This document shows, in pieces, positions 55,720 through 64,000 of a stretch of 64,000 nucleotides of DNA. Numbering within the stretch: position 1 is the first letter of the stretch; the number at the start of each line of letters is the position of its first letter. The DNA comes from Sphingobacteriaceae bacterium GW460-11-11-14-LB5 (GTDB taxonomy: Bacteria; Bacteroidota; Bacteroidia; Sphingobacteriales; Sphingobacteriaceae): NCBI GenBank assembly GCA_002151545.1, contig CP021237.1:2542001-2606000 (forward strand). Reading direction: 5' to 3'. The notes under the pieces are model-generated. The model was not told where the DNA came from. It made no database searches and saw only the letters and a program-made list of their open reading frames with translations. Position numbers and translations under genes: made by a program.

Positions 55720-55960
55720 GCTAATGTTTCAACGAACCATTGTATTTTTGCCACGGAAGCTCGGAGCGCACGGAAAATCTGTTGCATAATTACACTTGCT
55801 AGTAAGCCACTAATAGCAACACCGACCGAAATATATAAACCTGATAGAATGAAAAGCCCGCAAAGCCGATCCTTAATCGGCAGCGGACTTGTAATGAATA
55901 GCAGGACTAACCCAAACCTACAATAACAGGAACCAGCTTTCCAAATGATCGGCAACATTC
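55720..55960. repeat. Family-3 dispersed repeat (copy A) with remnant of family 1
   Basis: On the minus strand this matches 57230-57400 in blocks (TTGGAAAGC-GGTTCC-GTT, TTTGGGTT-G-CCTGC, ATCAGGTTTAT, GGT-GGTG-TGCT). The inner part here is a hairpin GCCGATCCTTAATCGGC (about 55875-55891), different from the other copy. At 56012-56052 a piece resembling family 1 (CCGCTACA, TGCCTGTTCATT) follows. A reading frame on the minus strand (55695-55958) is made of this repeat and is not annotated. Confidence 0.6.
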
Positions 55961-56085
55961 CTTTCTTTTTCTATCAAACAAAACCTTTAAATTATAAGAA
56001 CAAAGATTTCTCCGCTACAGGCTGTAACACAATGCCTGTTCATTCCGATTAGTTTTATTACTTTCGCCAAAAATCCAGTATCAAT

Positions 56086-56664
56086 ATGTCTTTAGTACAA
56101 GAATTACAAACCCGTTCGGGCAATAAATGCGAATTATGCACTTCTGAAACCAATTTATCGGTGTACGAAGTGCCGCCAAGCAGCAATGCCAATAGCGATA
56201 ACAGCATTTTAGTGTGTAAAATCTGCTTAGATCAGATTGAAAAAACGGAGCAACTTGCTCCTAACCATTGGAAAATATTAACAGAAACCATGTGGTCGGA
56301 ATTTGCCCCGGTACAGGTTGTGGCCTGGCGCATGTTGAGCAGGTTAAGGAATGAAGGCTGGGCAGCAGATAGTCTGGATATTTTATACCTTGAAGATGAA
56401 ACTTTGGAATGGGCTAAAAAAACCGGCGACCACGAGCAAGATGGAACAGTAGAATTTCATCAGGACAGCAACGGCACGCGTTTATTTGAAGGGGATACGG
56501 TGGTTTTGGTGAAAACACTGGATGTTAAAGGCTCAACTTTGAGCGCTAAATTGGGTACTGTAGTTAAAAACATCCGCTTAGTTCATGATAACATCGAACA
56601 AATTGAAGGTAAGGTAGAGGGACAAACCATTGTAATTTTAACGAAATACCTCCGCAAAGGTTAA
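56086..56664 (+). CDS. PhnA-like zinc-ribbon protein
   Basis: 192 residues. N-terminal zinc ribbon with Cys15-x2-Cys18 and Cys44-x2-Cys47 (KCELC, CKIC), then a helical linker and a C-terminal PhnA domain (about 120-190; FEGDTVVLVKTLDVKGSTLSAKLGTVVKNIRLVHDN). This is the YjdM/PhnA family, whose role in phosphonate use was not upheld and remains unclear. The promoter may contain the TACTTTCG 20-30 bases upstream. Confidence 0.9.
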   Translation: MSLVQELQTRSGNKCELCTSETNLSVYEVPPSSNANSDNSILVCKICLDQIEKTEQLAPNHWKILTETMWSEFAPVQVVAWRMLSRLRNEGWAADSLDILYLEDETLEWAKKTGDHEQDGTVEFHQDSNGTRLFEGDTVVLVKTLDVKGSTLSAKLGTVVKNIRLVHDNIEQIEGKVEGQTIVILTKYLRKG

Positions 56665-56716
56665 TATGCTATTTGGTTCCATAGCCTGTATCATATTTAT
56701 GAATCCATTCTAACTT

Positions 56717-57110
56717 TATTTGTGTTTATTTTTCCCGCTCTCTGCCGCGGGGGCATGGTAGTTTTTCGCAGATTATGTTGTTTTTATTTGTGCTCAAGAA
56801 TGCTGGCGCATTTTGGAGCGCCAAAGTACCCAAAGCGCTTTGTCAATCCGGCAATGTGGTTCCTCACCGCCCACACTAATCAAAAAACAGCAGCACTTTG
56901 TTTTGTGTTCAATTCTCCTAAAAGATTAGAATCAGCATTAGGAACACAAAACCACTGCGTTTAAGGTTTGGTAGTGCTATTTGTTCTAATCTGCAACTGT
57001 TTTTTGATTTTCCTGCCACTTGGGATTGACAGCGTTCTTCGGTAACACCCGTTGTTTATTAAAGTTTGGTTAGCAAAACGTATAAAAAATCAAAAGATTT
57101 ATCCACACGA
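56717..57110. repeat. Dispersed intergenic repeat, family 2 (copy B)
   Basis: Second copy of the element at 4890-5386 (shared blocks listed there). Here the section between GGCATGGTA and GCGCCAAAGTACCC is enlarged by about 65 bases, and the hairpin arms are only partly kept (TTTGG-AGCG-CCAAA). Neither copy encodes a convincing protein. Confidence 0.75.
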
Positions 57111-57164
57111 TAGGCTGAACCGGGAAAGGTAACAGGAACGCTTTACAGGAGCATTTAAACAGGT

Positions 57165-57420
57165 CCTTCGACAGGCTCAGGATGACAATCTATAATTGAT
57201 TTGCCGCTTGCTGTTAACCTTAAATAGCAGCACCAACCTAACCTCAATAAACCTGATCGGAACGAAGATCCCGAATGAAGCATTGTTGCTTATTATTTTT
57301 TGGTATGCTTGCTTGTTGCACAGGTTTCTTCGGGATAAAGTGGAGCGCAGGGCCAAACCCAAACTACAAAAAACCGGAACCTGCTTTCCAAACCCTTAAA
57401 CCAACTCCTTATTACTGCTT
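57165..57420. repeat. Family-3 dispersed repeat (copy B)
   Basis: Degenerate partner of 55720-55960 (minus-strand blocks AAAGCAGGTTCCGG, TTTGGGTTTGGCCCTGC, GATCAGGTTTATTGAGG). The copy is preceded by GGTCCTTCGACAGGCTCAGG, a common Bacteroidota intergenic phrase. The remaining 57421-57584 is the A+T-rich promoter region of the decarboxylase gene. Confidence 0.55.
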
Positions 57421-57584
57421 GTTTTCCAGATTGTTAACAAAACAAGCAACCTGTTTTTTTGCTAAAAACAATTTGTACTAAAATTTTGTAGTTAGGCTAA
57501 CGGTTTCTCTACAGTAAAAATATTTTTATTAAAGATTAATTCTCGATTTAAAATTACATTTTTGCAAAAATTATTTAAAAGTAA

Positions 57585-58973
57585 ATGCAGAGTTACTCAG
57601 AATTTCTTGATCTAAGTGTTGGTTTCCCTCAGGAGGGCTTCGATGTTATAGATGATGAATTATATTTTCAGGATTTAAACCTGATGGAAATGATCGAAAC
57701 TTACGGTACTCCCCTACGTTTCACGTATTTACCAATGGTAAGTAAGAAAATTCAGCAGGCGAAGATTCTTTTCCAAACCGCTATTTTAAAGAACAATTAT
57801 CGTGGCGATTACAAATATTGCTACTGTACAAAAAGCTCGCATTTTAAGCACATTGTAGAAGAAGCTTTAAAAAACAACATCCACCTGGAAACTTCTTCGG
57901 CTTTTGATATGCCAATGGTTGATGCTTTAGAGAAAAAAGGAGTGTTAACGAAAGATACCACCATCATCTGTAACGGCTTTAAAACCTATCAGTACAAACA
58001 ATATATCATTGATATGTTGCATGATGGTTATACCAATATTATCCCCGTTTTAGATAACAAAGAAGAATTTAACCTTTTTGATGATGAGGTAGATATTGAT
58101 ACGCCTTGTAATTTGGGTATCCGTATTGCCGCTGAAGAGCAGCCAGATTCGCAATTCTATACTTCGCGTTTAGGCGTTCGTATGGAAGATATTATCGATT
58201 TTTACAACAATAAAATCGTTCATAACCCTAATTTCAGGGTTAAATTATTACACTTTTTCATTAACTCTGGTATTACCGATTCGCCATATTACTGGAACGA
58301 GTTAGAGAAATACGTAACACTTTATTGCAAGTTCAAAAAAATCAATCCTGATTTAGATACCCTTGATATTGGTGGCGGTATGCCATTTAAAGATTCGTTG
58401 GTGTTTGATTTCGATTACGAATACATGGTAAACGAAATTGTAAAAAGGATTAAAGAAATCTGTGCCATCCACGATGTAATGGAACCAGATATTATTACTG
58501 AATTTGGCAAATATACTGTTGCCGAGGCTTCTGGTATCCTTTATAAAGTATTGGGCCGTAAACAACAGAACGACCGTGAGCGTTGGTTAATGTTAGATGG
58601 TTCTTTCATTACCAATTTACCTGATGTTTGGGCACTAAACCAAAAATACATTTTATTGCCGATTAACAACTGGGATGCTGAATATGAACGGGTTAACTTA
58701 GGTGGTATTACCTGCGATGGTCAAGATTATTACAACCAGGAAGCTCACATGAACAGTGTATTTATGCCTAAAACGCGTAAAGTACAGTATTTAGGTTTCT
58801 TCCATACTGGTGCATACCAGGAAGTATTGAGCGGATATGGTGGTATCCACCATTGTTTATTACCTAGTCCTAAACACGTTTTAATCCGCAGAAACCGCGA
58901 TGAAAGTTTCAACTTCGAGGTTTTTGGAGAAGAACAGAACAGTAAACAGGTATTGAAAATTCTGGGTTACTAA
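57585..58973 (+). CDS. speA: Arginine decarboxylase (SpeA-like, PLP-dependent)
   Basis: 462 residues. Alanine-racemase-type barrel with the PLP lysine at Lys83 (YKYCYCTKSSHFKHI), LETSSAFDMPMVDAL, GFKTYQYKQYI, LGIRIAAEE ... SRLGVRMEDI, the pyridoxal-phosphate-binding LDIGGGMPF and a C-terminal beta domain (HTGAYQEVLSGYGGIHHCLLPSPKHVLI). This is the short Bacteroidota arginine decarboxylase, giving agmatine for polyamine synthesis; diaminopimelate decarboxylase is less likely because of the arginine-type segments. Ends in a terminator at 59073-59107. Confidence 0.88.
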   Translation: MQSYSEFLDLSVGFPQEGFDVIDDELYFQDLNLMEMIETYGTPLRFTYLPMVSKKIQQAKILFQTAILKNNYRGDYKYCYCTKSSHFKHIVEEALKNNIHLETSSAFDMPMVDALEKKGVLTKDTTIICNGFKTYQYKQYIIDMLHDGYTNIIPVLDNKEEFNLFDDEVDIDTPCNLGIRIAAEEQPDSQFYTSRLGVRMEDIIDFYNNKIVHNPNFRVKLLHFFINSGITDSPYYWNELEKYVTLYCKFKKINPDLDTLDIGGGMPFKDSLVFDFDYEYMVNEIVKRIKEICAIHDVMEPDIITEFGKYTVAEASGILYKVLGRKQQNDRERWLMLDGSFITNLPDVWALNQKYILLPINNWDAEYERVNLGGITCDGQDYYNQEAHMNSVFMPKTRKVQYLGFFHTGAYQEVLSGYGGIHHCLLPSPKHVLIRRNRDESFNFEVFGEEQNSKQVLKILGY

Positions 58974-59072
58974 TTCAGTTTGCAGTTTTCAATTCTCAGT
59001 TTGGAGCTCTTCCAAATAAACTTTCCACAATGAATTAAAGCGAGAACAAGTTTCTTATTTTTACAATATATA

Positions 59073-59107
59073 AATACCTTAGTTAAATAAACTAAGGTAT
59101 TTTTTTG
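59073..59107 (+). terminator. Intrinsic terminator of speA
   Basis: 12-bp arms AATACCTTAGTT (59073-59084) and AACTAAGGTATT (59090-59101), 5-base loop, then a run of six further Ts. Confidence 0.9.
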
Positions 59108-59145
59108 CCTTTAACCTTTTACCTTACACCTAAAAACCTTTAAAA

Positions 59146-60042
59146 ATGCAATTCGGTAAAGTAGACGACCCCTCAATTATAGATTATACGCTTCCTGCTG
59201 ATGCGCCTGAAACAGCAGCAATTTTAGCAGCCAATAAACCTAAACAAGCTTTTAAGGCTTACGTGGGTTGTGCCAAATGGAATAAGGCTGATTTAAAAGG
59301 TTTTTATCCAAAAGGGACAAAAGATGAGCTGACTTACTATTCTACTCAATTTAATTCCATTGAGCTAAATGCCACTTTTTATGGTATGCCAAGTCGTGAG
59401 CAGGTAATCACCTGGACACAAAAAACACCTGCAGATTTTAAGTTTTTCCCTAAACTCACCAACACCATCAGTCATTTTAAAAGATTGATCAACGTTAAAG
59501 AGCCTGTAGAGCAGTATTGCGATGCCATCAGTAACTTCGAAGATAAGTTGGGTATGGCTTTTCTTCAGCTGCACGATAATTTTAAACCTAAAGATTTCGA
59601 AAGGTTAAAAACCGTAATCAATGAGTTTCCAAAAGTTATTCCTTTGGGCGTTGAGGTGAGAAATGGCGAATGGTTTTCGAATCCCGCCATTGCCAATGAG
59701 TTTGCACAATTGTTTCAGGAAAATGGTGTAGCCAATATTATTGTTGATACTGCGGGCAGAAGAGATATGTTACATATGCGTTTAACCTCACCTACGGCCT
59801 TCGTACGTTTTGTAGGCGCCAATTATGATGATATTGATAAAAAGCGCTTAGATGATTGGATTGAAAGAATTGTAACCTGGAAAGAACAGGGATTACAAAA
59901 CCTATATTTCTTTGTACACCAGAATGTAGAACTATCCTCTCCGCTATTTTCGGCTTATTTTACGGAGAAACTGAATAAGGCTGTAGGGACTGATCTAAAA
60001 ATTCCGGTGATGGCCAATCAGGCTTCGCCAGGTTTATTTTAA
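59146..60042 (+). CDS. DUF72 protein (YecE-like)
   Basis: 298 residues. TIM-barrel DUF72 family: AYVGCAKWNKADLKGFYPKGTKDELTYYSTQFNSIELNATFYGMP, FPKLTNTISHFKRL, LGMAFLQLHDNF, GVEVRNGEWF, VDTAGRRDMLHMRLTSPTAFVRFVG and NLYFFVHQN. The family is broadly conserved and structurally known, but its activity is unproven. The stretch 60043-60259 downstream carries palindromes (see that entry). Confidence 0.93.
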   Translation: MQFGKVDDPSIIDYTLPADAPETAAILAANKPKQAFKAYVGCAKWNKADLKGFYPKGTKDELTYYSTQFNSIELNATFYGMPSREQVITWTQKTPADFKFFPKLTNTISHFKRLINVKEPVEQYCDAISNFEDKLGMAFLQLHDNFKPKDFERLKTVINEFPKVIPLGVEVRNGEWFSNPAIANEFAQLFQENGVANIIVDTAGRRDMLHMRLTSPTAFVRFVGANYDDIDKKRLDDWIERIVTWKEQGLQNLYFFVHQNVELSSPLFSAYFTEKLNKAVGTDLKIPVMANQASPGLF

Positions 60043-60052
60043 TTTTTTACGT

Positions 60053-60256
60053 TACGTCATTCCCGTGCATGCGGGAATCTTAATGCATTTTACATCAGGC
60101 ACTAAGATTATCTTCGATGAGCACTTCGTGGTTCCCAATCAAGTTGGGAATGACGATCTTACTGTTAGTCGAGATTTGCAATCTCGATTAAATGAACTAT
60201 GGATTTATAATCCAATTAAAGATTCGAAAGTCGGGATTGCAAATCCCGACCAACAA
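60053..60256. repeat. Cluster of five palindromes
   Basis: Five dyads in about 200 bases: TCATTCCCG-TGCATG-CGGGAAT (60057-60078), TTCCCAATCAAGTTGGGAA (60132-60150), GTCGAGATTTGCAATCTCGA (60168-60187), GGATTTATAATCC (60202-60214) and GTCGGGATTGCAAATCCCGA (60231-60250). The first and second also pair outside each other through GTCATTCCC ... GGGAATGAC. No T-runs. They lie between the DUF72 gene (+) and the DUF1579 gene (-). Confidence 0.75.
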
Positions 60257-60259
60257 TAT

Positions 60260-60757
60260 TTACTGTTTCCTATAAACCGTTTCCGTCGCTTTTGCCTCAT
60301 CCCCTTCCGGCGAAACATTGTAAGCCGTTAATATCATTTCATCTGCACTGATAATCTCAAGTGTTGTTCTCCAGCCCCAAAGCTGCTCGCCATATTCCGG
60401 ACTCCCATATTCGCCAAAAACTGAAAAACCATTTGTCGTAGCTTCACCGCTCGAAAGCATGATCTGTGTCCCCATGTGGAAACTATCGACCCAGCTTGTG
60501 GTGAATCTTTGGTAAGGAATGTCGAAACCGATAATCATTTTGCCTTCAAAAGCTTTTCCTTCCAAACTTCCCTGATAATCGAAAGAAATAAAACGATTAC
60601 CCAGGATAGCAGTAATGGTTGCTTCAGCCGGAGATTCATCTGCCAGTACATCTTTTTCAAACCAGGTTTTGGTTATGCCTTTCCAGTTACCCATTAAACT
60701 TTGAAGCTGTTGGTGAGCACCATCTATTAGAGATTGCTCGAATTTACTTGTCGCCAT
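60260..60757 (-). CDS. DUF1579-like protein
   Basis: 165 residues, no signal peptide. Beta-barrel pattern of DUF1579: LMGNWKGITKTWFEKDVLADESPAEATITAILGNRFISFDYQGSLEGKAFEGKMIIGFDIPYQRFTTSWVDSFHMGT. Small calycin-like fold thought to bind a lipophilic ligand; biological role unknown. It converges on the palindrome cluster and diverges from the exonuclease gene at 60855. Confidence 0.9.
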   Translation of the reverse strand: MATSKFEQSLIDGAHQQLQSLMGNWKGITKTWFEKDVLADESPAEATITAILGNRFISFDYQGSLEGKAFEGKMIIGFDIPYQRFTTSWVDSFHMGTQIMLSSGEATTNGFSVFGEYGSPEYGEQLWGWRTTLEIISADEMILTAYNVSPEGDEAKATETVYRKQ

Positions 60758-60854
60758 AATCCAAACTTATAAAAATATAGTTGTAATGTTTAATGGTTTG
60801 GATAGAAGATTTTGAATTGAAAATTGTAAATTGTTAATTGAAAATTACTGATGT

Positions 60855-61568
60855 ATGCTAAAGGCGTTAGATCTCAATCAGGTAATGGTTATCGATATCG
60901 AAACTGTGCCTCAATATCCATCTTTTCAAGATGTACCTCCCCATTTTCAGGAACTTTGGGAACAAAAAACACATTACCAAAGAAATCAGGACCAAACTGC
61001 TGAAGAATTTTATGAAAAAGCCGGTATTATGGCCGAATTTGGCAAGATCATCTGCATCAGCATGGGGATTTTTAGTGTACAGGGCCAATCCACCTCATTG
61101 CGCATCAAATCTATTTTTGGCGATGATGAAAAAGAAATGCTGTTACAGTTTTCTGCCCTATTGAGTAAACAAATACCCAACTTAATGTTCTGTGCACACA
61201 ATGGAAAAGAATTCGACTTTCCCTATTTATGCCGCAGGTTATTGGTTAATGGTATAGAAATCCCGGTTCAACTACAACTTTCGGGCAAAAAACCATGGGA
61301 AGTGAACCACATCGATACCATGGATCTTTGGAAATTCGGCGATTACAAACATTTCACTTCCTTAAACCTGTTAGCCGCAATTTTGGATATTCCTACGCCT
61401 AAAGACGACATCAACGGCGCACAGGTAAGGCAGGTTTATTACGAAGAAAAAAACCTGGATAGAATTGTTACCTATTGCCAGAAAGATGTAATTACTACCG
61501 CTCAGGTGTTATTAAAATTTAAAGGAATGGATATAATTTCAGCAGAAAACATTACCATTGTAACCTAA
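60855..61568 (+). CDS. PolB-like 3'-5' exonuclease
   Basis: 237 residues. RNase-H-fold exonuclease of the PF10108 type: ExoI motif VIDIETVPQ (DIE at about 14-16), ExoII CAHNGKEFDFPYLCRRLL, HIDTMDLWKFGDYKHFTSLNLLAAILDIP and ExoIII IVTYCQKDVITTAQVLLKF with the final Asp. All metal-binding acidic residues are present, so the enzyme should be active on DNA or RNA. Its stop overlaps the ATG of the ABC gene by one base (TAATG), so the two are coupled. Confidence 0.93.
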   Translation: MLKALDLNQVMVIDIETVPQYPSFQDVPPHFQELWEQKTHYQRNQDQTAEEFYEKAGIMAEFGKIICISMGIFSVQGQSTSLRIKSIFGDDEKEMLLQFSALLSKQIPNLMFCAHNGKEFDFPYLCRRLLVNGIEIPVQLQLSGKKPWEVNHIDTMDLWKFGDYKHFTSLNLLAAILDIPTPKDDINGAQVRQVYYEEKNLDRIVTYCQKDVITTAQVLLKFKGMDIISAENITIVT

Positions 61569-63274
61569 TGTTAAACGTTGAGCATTTAAATATCGATTTC
61601 TATAACCAGGAAGAAAAAACCTGGTTTAAAGCGGTAAAACAGATCAGTTTTAAGGTAAAAAAAGGAACTGTTTTAGGTATTGTTGGCGAATCTGGTTCTG
61701 GAAAATCGGTCACATCTTTTTCTATAATGCGTTTGCACGATGAACGTGCAGCAAAAATTACGGGCGAGATAGATTTTGAAGATATTAGTCTGCTTAACCT
61801 GAGTTCAAATGAAATCCGCCAGATCAGGGGAAACCAGATTTCGATGATTTTTCAGGAACCCATGACTTCGCTCAATCCTGTTTTTACCTGCGGGTATCAG
61901 GTGGCTGAAGCCATTATGCTGCATCGAAAGGTAGATCAAGCGGAAGCCAAAAAACATACCATTGCTTTATTTAACGAAGTGCAATTACCGCGACCAGAAA
62001 AAATATTTGAGAGTTACCCACACCAAATATCAGGCGGACAAAAGCAAAGGGTAATGATTGCCATGGCTTTAAGCTGTGATCCAAAATTATTGATAGCCGA
62101 TGAACCCACCACGGCTTTAGATGTAACCGTTCAGAAAACCATCCTGCAACTGCTATTAAAACTGAAACAGGAACGAAATATGGCAATGATTTTTATTTCG
62201 CACGATTTAGGTGTGGTAAATGAAATTGCCGATGAAGTTGCTGTAATGTATAAGGGCGAAATCGTAGAACAAGGTCCGGCAAAATCTATTTTCGAGAACC
62301 CCCAACATCCGTATACCAAAGGTTTACTCGCCTGTCGCCCCTCACCTAACCGCCAATTAAAAAAACTACCTGTGGTGGCCGATTTCCTTACCGGAGAAAT
62401 TGAAGATGCCTCAGCACATCTGCAGGCCTCAAATCAGTTAACAACAGCCGAAATAACCGCTCGCAGAGCCAAACTTTATGCTCAGGAACCTTTACTTCAA
62501 ATTAAAAACCTATGCACCTGGTATCCCATTCACAATGGCCTTTTCGGTAAAACCACTGATTATGTTAAAGCTGTCGACCAGTTAAATTTTGAGGTTTTTC
62601 CTGGAGAAACTTTGGGTCTGGTTGGCGAATCGGGTTGTGGTAAAACCACTTTGGGGCGGACTATTTTACGGTTAATACAGCCCACGTCCGGAGAGATCAT
62701 TTTTAATGGGGAAAACATTACACATATCGGCAAAACAGCCTTACGGAAATTAAGGAAAGATATACAGATCATTTTTCAGGATCCATATGCGTCTTTAAAC
62801 CCTAAATTAAGTATCGGTCAATCAATTTTAGAGCCATTACAGGTACATAAATTATACCGTAACGATAGCGAGCGTAAACAAAAGGTACTGGAACTGCTTG
62901 ATAAGGTAGGCTTAAAAGAAGAACATTTTAACCGATATCCGCATGAGTTTAGTGGCGGACAAAGGCAGCGTGTGGTTATTGCCAGGGCTTTGGCTTTGCA
63001 ACCCAAATTTATCATCTGCGACGAATCGGTATCTGCTTTAGATGTTTCCGTTCAGGCGCAGGTTTTAAACCTCATCAAAGACCTTCAAAGCGAATTCGGA
63101 CTCACTTATATTTTCATTTCTCATGATCTTGCTGTTGTAAAACATATTTCAGACCGTATTCTGGTGATGAATAAAGGAAAAATTGAGGAAGAGGGTTTTC
63201 CGGAACAAATATTTTATGCACCAAAAGCAGCTTATACCCAAAAGCTGATCGAGGCTATCCCAGGACATCAATAA
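61568..63274 (+). CDS. Double-ATPase ABC protein (oligopeptide/YejF-type)
   Basis: 568 residues with two complete ABC ATPase domains. First domain: Walker A GESGSGKS (40-47), signature [14 protein letters not shown], Walker [14 protein letters not shown]. Second domain (about 310-560): [38 protein letters not shown]. Each has a Q-loop ([22 protein letters not shown]) and an oligopeptide-type C-terminal extension ([26 protein letters not shown]). This is the layout of DppDF/YejF fusions used for peptide or nickel import. No permease or binding protein follows within the window, so its membrane partner is encoded elsewhere. Confidence 0.95.
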   Translation: MLNVEHLNIDFYNQEEKTWFKAVKQISFKVKKGTVLGIVGESGSGKSVTSFSIMRLHDERAAKITGEIDFEDISLLNLSSNEIRQIRGNQISMIFQEPMTSLNPVFTCGYQVAEAIMLHRKVDQAEAKKHTIALFNEVQLPRPEKIFESYPHQISGGQKQRVMIAMALSCDPKLLIADEPTTALDVTVQKTILQLLLKLKQERNMAMIFISHDLGVVNEIADEVAVMYKGEIVEQGPAKSIFENPQHPYTKGLLACRPSPNRQLKKLPVVADFLTGEIEDASAHLQASNQLTTAEITARRAKLYAQEPLLQIKNLCTWYPIHNGLFGKTTDYVKAVDQLNFEVFPGETLGLVGESGCGKTTLGRTILRLIQPTSGEIIFNGENITHIGKTALRKLRKDIQIIFQDPYASLNPKLSIGQSILEPLQVHKLYRNDSERKQKVLELLDKVGLKEEHFNRYPHEFSGGQRQRVVIARALALQPKFIICDESVSALDVSVQAQVLNLIKDLQSEFGLTYIFISHDLAVVKHISDRILVMNKGKIEEEGFPEQIFYAPKAAYTQKLIEAIPGHQ

Positions 63275-63280
63275 TAGAAA

Positions 63281-64000
63281 ATGCTTAGATCTCTTTCGAT
63301 TGTTATTTTAATGATTTACTTTTCTTTTAGCATTTATGCGCAAAAGGTAGAGATTATTCAGTCGACTACTATTTTTGAAAAGGCGCCATTTGAGGCTTGT
63401 CACGCCTCAACTTTGGTTGATTTAGGCAAAGGAAAAATAATGGCCGCATGGTTTGGCGGTAAACACGAAGGAAGTAAAGACGTGGTCATCTGGTCGTCAA
63501 TAAAAACCGTAACGCAATGGAGTCAGCCCATCGAAATCGCAAATGGGATAATAAACGACACGAGCAGATTTGCCTGCTGGAATCCTGTCCTTTTTAAGAC
63601 AAAAAACGGTACATTATTTCTCCATTATAAGGTTGGTACAAATCCAAGGACCTGGTGGGCAGAATATAAAACATCTGTCAATGATGGAAAAACATGGTCG
63701 AAAGCACAGAAATTGCCTAAAGGTTTTTTAGGCCCAATTAAAAATAAACCTCTTCAATTATCTAATGGAACAATCCTTTACCCTTCAAGTACGGAAAGTT
63801 TGGATGAAAAAACATGGGCAATCCACATTGAGAAATCAGATGGCAAAGGAAAAAACTGGAAAAAGATTGAAATTAACTGCGATACCTTTGGCGTAATCCA
63901 ACCTTCTATCCTCACCTATCCAAAAGGAAGGCTACAGTTATTGTGCAGAAGCAGGCAGAATGTGATTGTAGAAAGCTGGTCGGAAGATAACGGCGAAAGC
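63281..64000 (+). CDS. Secreted sialidase-fold (BNR-repeat) enzyme, 5' part
   Basis: 240 codons before the window edge. Signal peptide of about 20 residues (LSIVILMIYFSFSIYAQ). Then a beta-propeller pattern of the sialidase superfamily (BNR_2 type): FEACHASTLVDLGKGKIMAAWFGGKHEGSKDVVIWSS, WNPVLFKTKNGTLFLHYKVG, the Asp-box-like SVNDGKTWSKAQKLP, LSNGTILYPSSTE and SDGKGKNWKKIEI. It starts 6 bases after the ABC gene stop. The substrate may be a sialic-acid or other exo-glycoside; the missing C-terminus prevents assignment. Confidence 0.85.
   Translation, partial: MLRSLSIVILMIYFSFSIYAQKVEIIQSTTIFEKAPFEACHASTLVDLGKGKIMAAWFGGKHEGSKDVVIWSSIKTVTQWSQPIEIANGIINDTSRFACWNPVLFKTKNGTLFLHYKVGTNPRTWWAEYKTSVNDGKTWSKAQKLPKGFLGPIKNKPLQLSNGTILYPSSTESLDEKTWAIHIEKSDGKGKNWKKIEINCDTFGVIQPSILTYPKGRLQLLCRSRQNVIVESWSEDNGES

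Noticed and set aside
55695..55958. 87-codon minus-strand frame with hydrophobic parts
   Set aside because: It overlaps the family-3 repeat and the end of the 55394-55708 gene, and has no recognisable family or start signal.

Overview
The window looks like chromosome from a Bacteroidota bacterium of the Sphingobacteriaceae, most like Pedobacter. The evidence is three SusC/SusD pairs, a DUF4843/PKD-like lipoprotein pair, an ECF sigma/FecR pair, promoter elements of the Bacteroidota type (-7 TAnnTTTG), a small histone-H1-like gene, and moderate-to-low G+C with many structured intergenic repeats. No rRNA, tRNA, integrase, transposase or CRISPR array was seen.

Layout. 1-6.7 kb: a SusD (cut by the window edge), its SusC and a GntR/LacI-type sugar-sensing regulator, i.e. 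the edge of a glycan utilisation locus. 7.0-12.5 kb: a small stress-type protein, then a second SusC/SusD pair whose leader carries a SAM-I riboswitch with terminator, followed by a 24-codon leader ORF ending ...RMRGVC whose stop codon lies inside a second terminator hairpin. A secreted redoxin diverges from this leader. 14.4-29.1 kb: a long minus-strand block of ECF sigma, FecR, STN-SusC, SusD, DUF4843, PKD-like lipoprotein, TlpA redoxin, a DsbD-N-like fusion, a second TlpA and a double trypsin-fold protease with an internal PDZ domain. This reads as nutrient capture joined to envelope thiol and proteolysis functions. 29.3-30.5 kb: a tandem array of about 325-bp hairpin-rich units, with a further copy at 13.9-14.3 kb and a half-copy at 52.6 kb.

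30.5-44.6 kb: ordinary genes, including DUF1772, a cold-shock-like protein, an orphan LytTR regulator, an Hc1-like protein, a membrane AraC regulator, a Crp/Fnr protein, methionine aminopeptidase, D-lactate dehydrogenase, a GH2 enzyme, a TonB-receptor-like barrel and an AI-2E-family permease. 44.9-49.8 kb: mnmE, then a markedly A+T-rich single gene coding for a metallophosphoesterase fused to a NACHT/STAND NTPase, probably an acquired anti-phage sensor. 49.9-59.1 kb: TauE/SafE, argS, an arginine-deiminase-fold protein, CtlX, PhnA-like and an arginine decarboxylase form a loose arginine-themed neighbourhood broken up by two degenerate repeat families. 59.1-64 kb: DUF72, DUF1579, a PolB-like 3'-5' exonuclease, a double-ATPase peptide-type ABC protein and the start of a secreted sialidase-fold enzyme.

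Most notable: the tandem riboswitch/leader-peptide control of a SusCD pair, the second protease domain with a His-Asp-Cys triad, the phosphoesterase-STAND protein, and the families of intergenic hairpin repeats in which the flanks are conserved while the stem changes.
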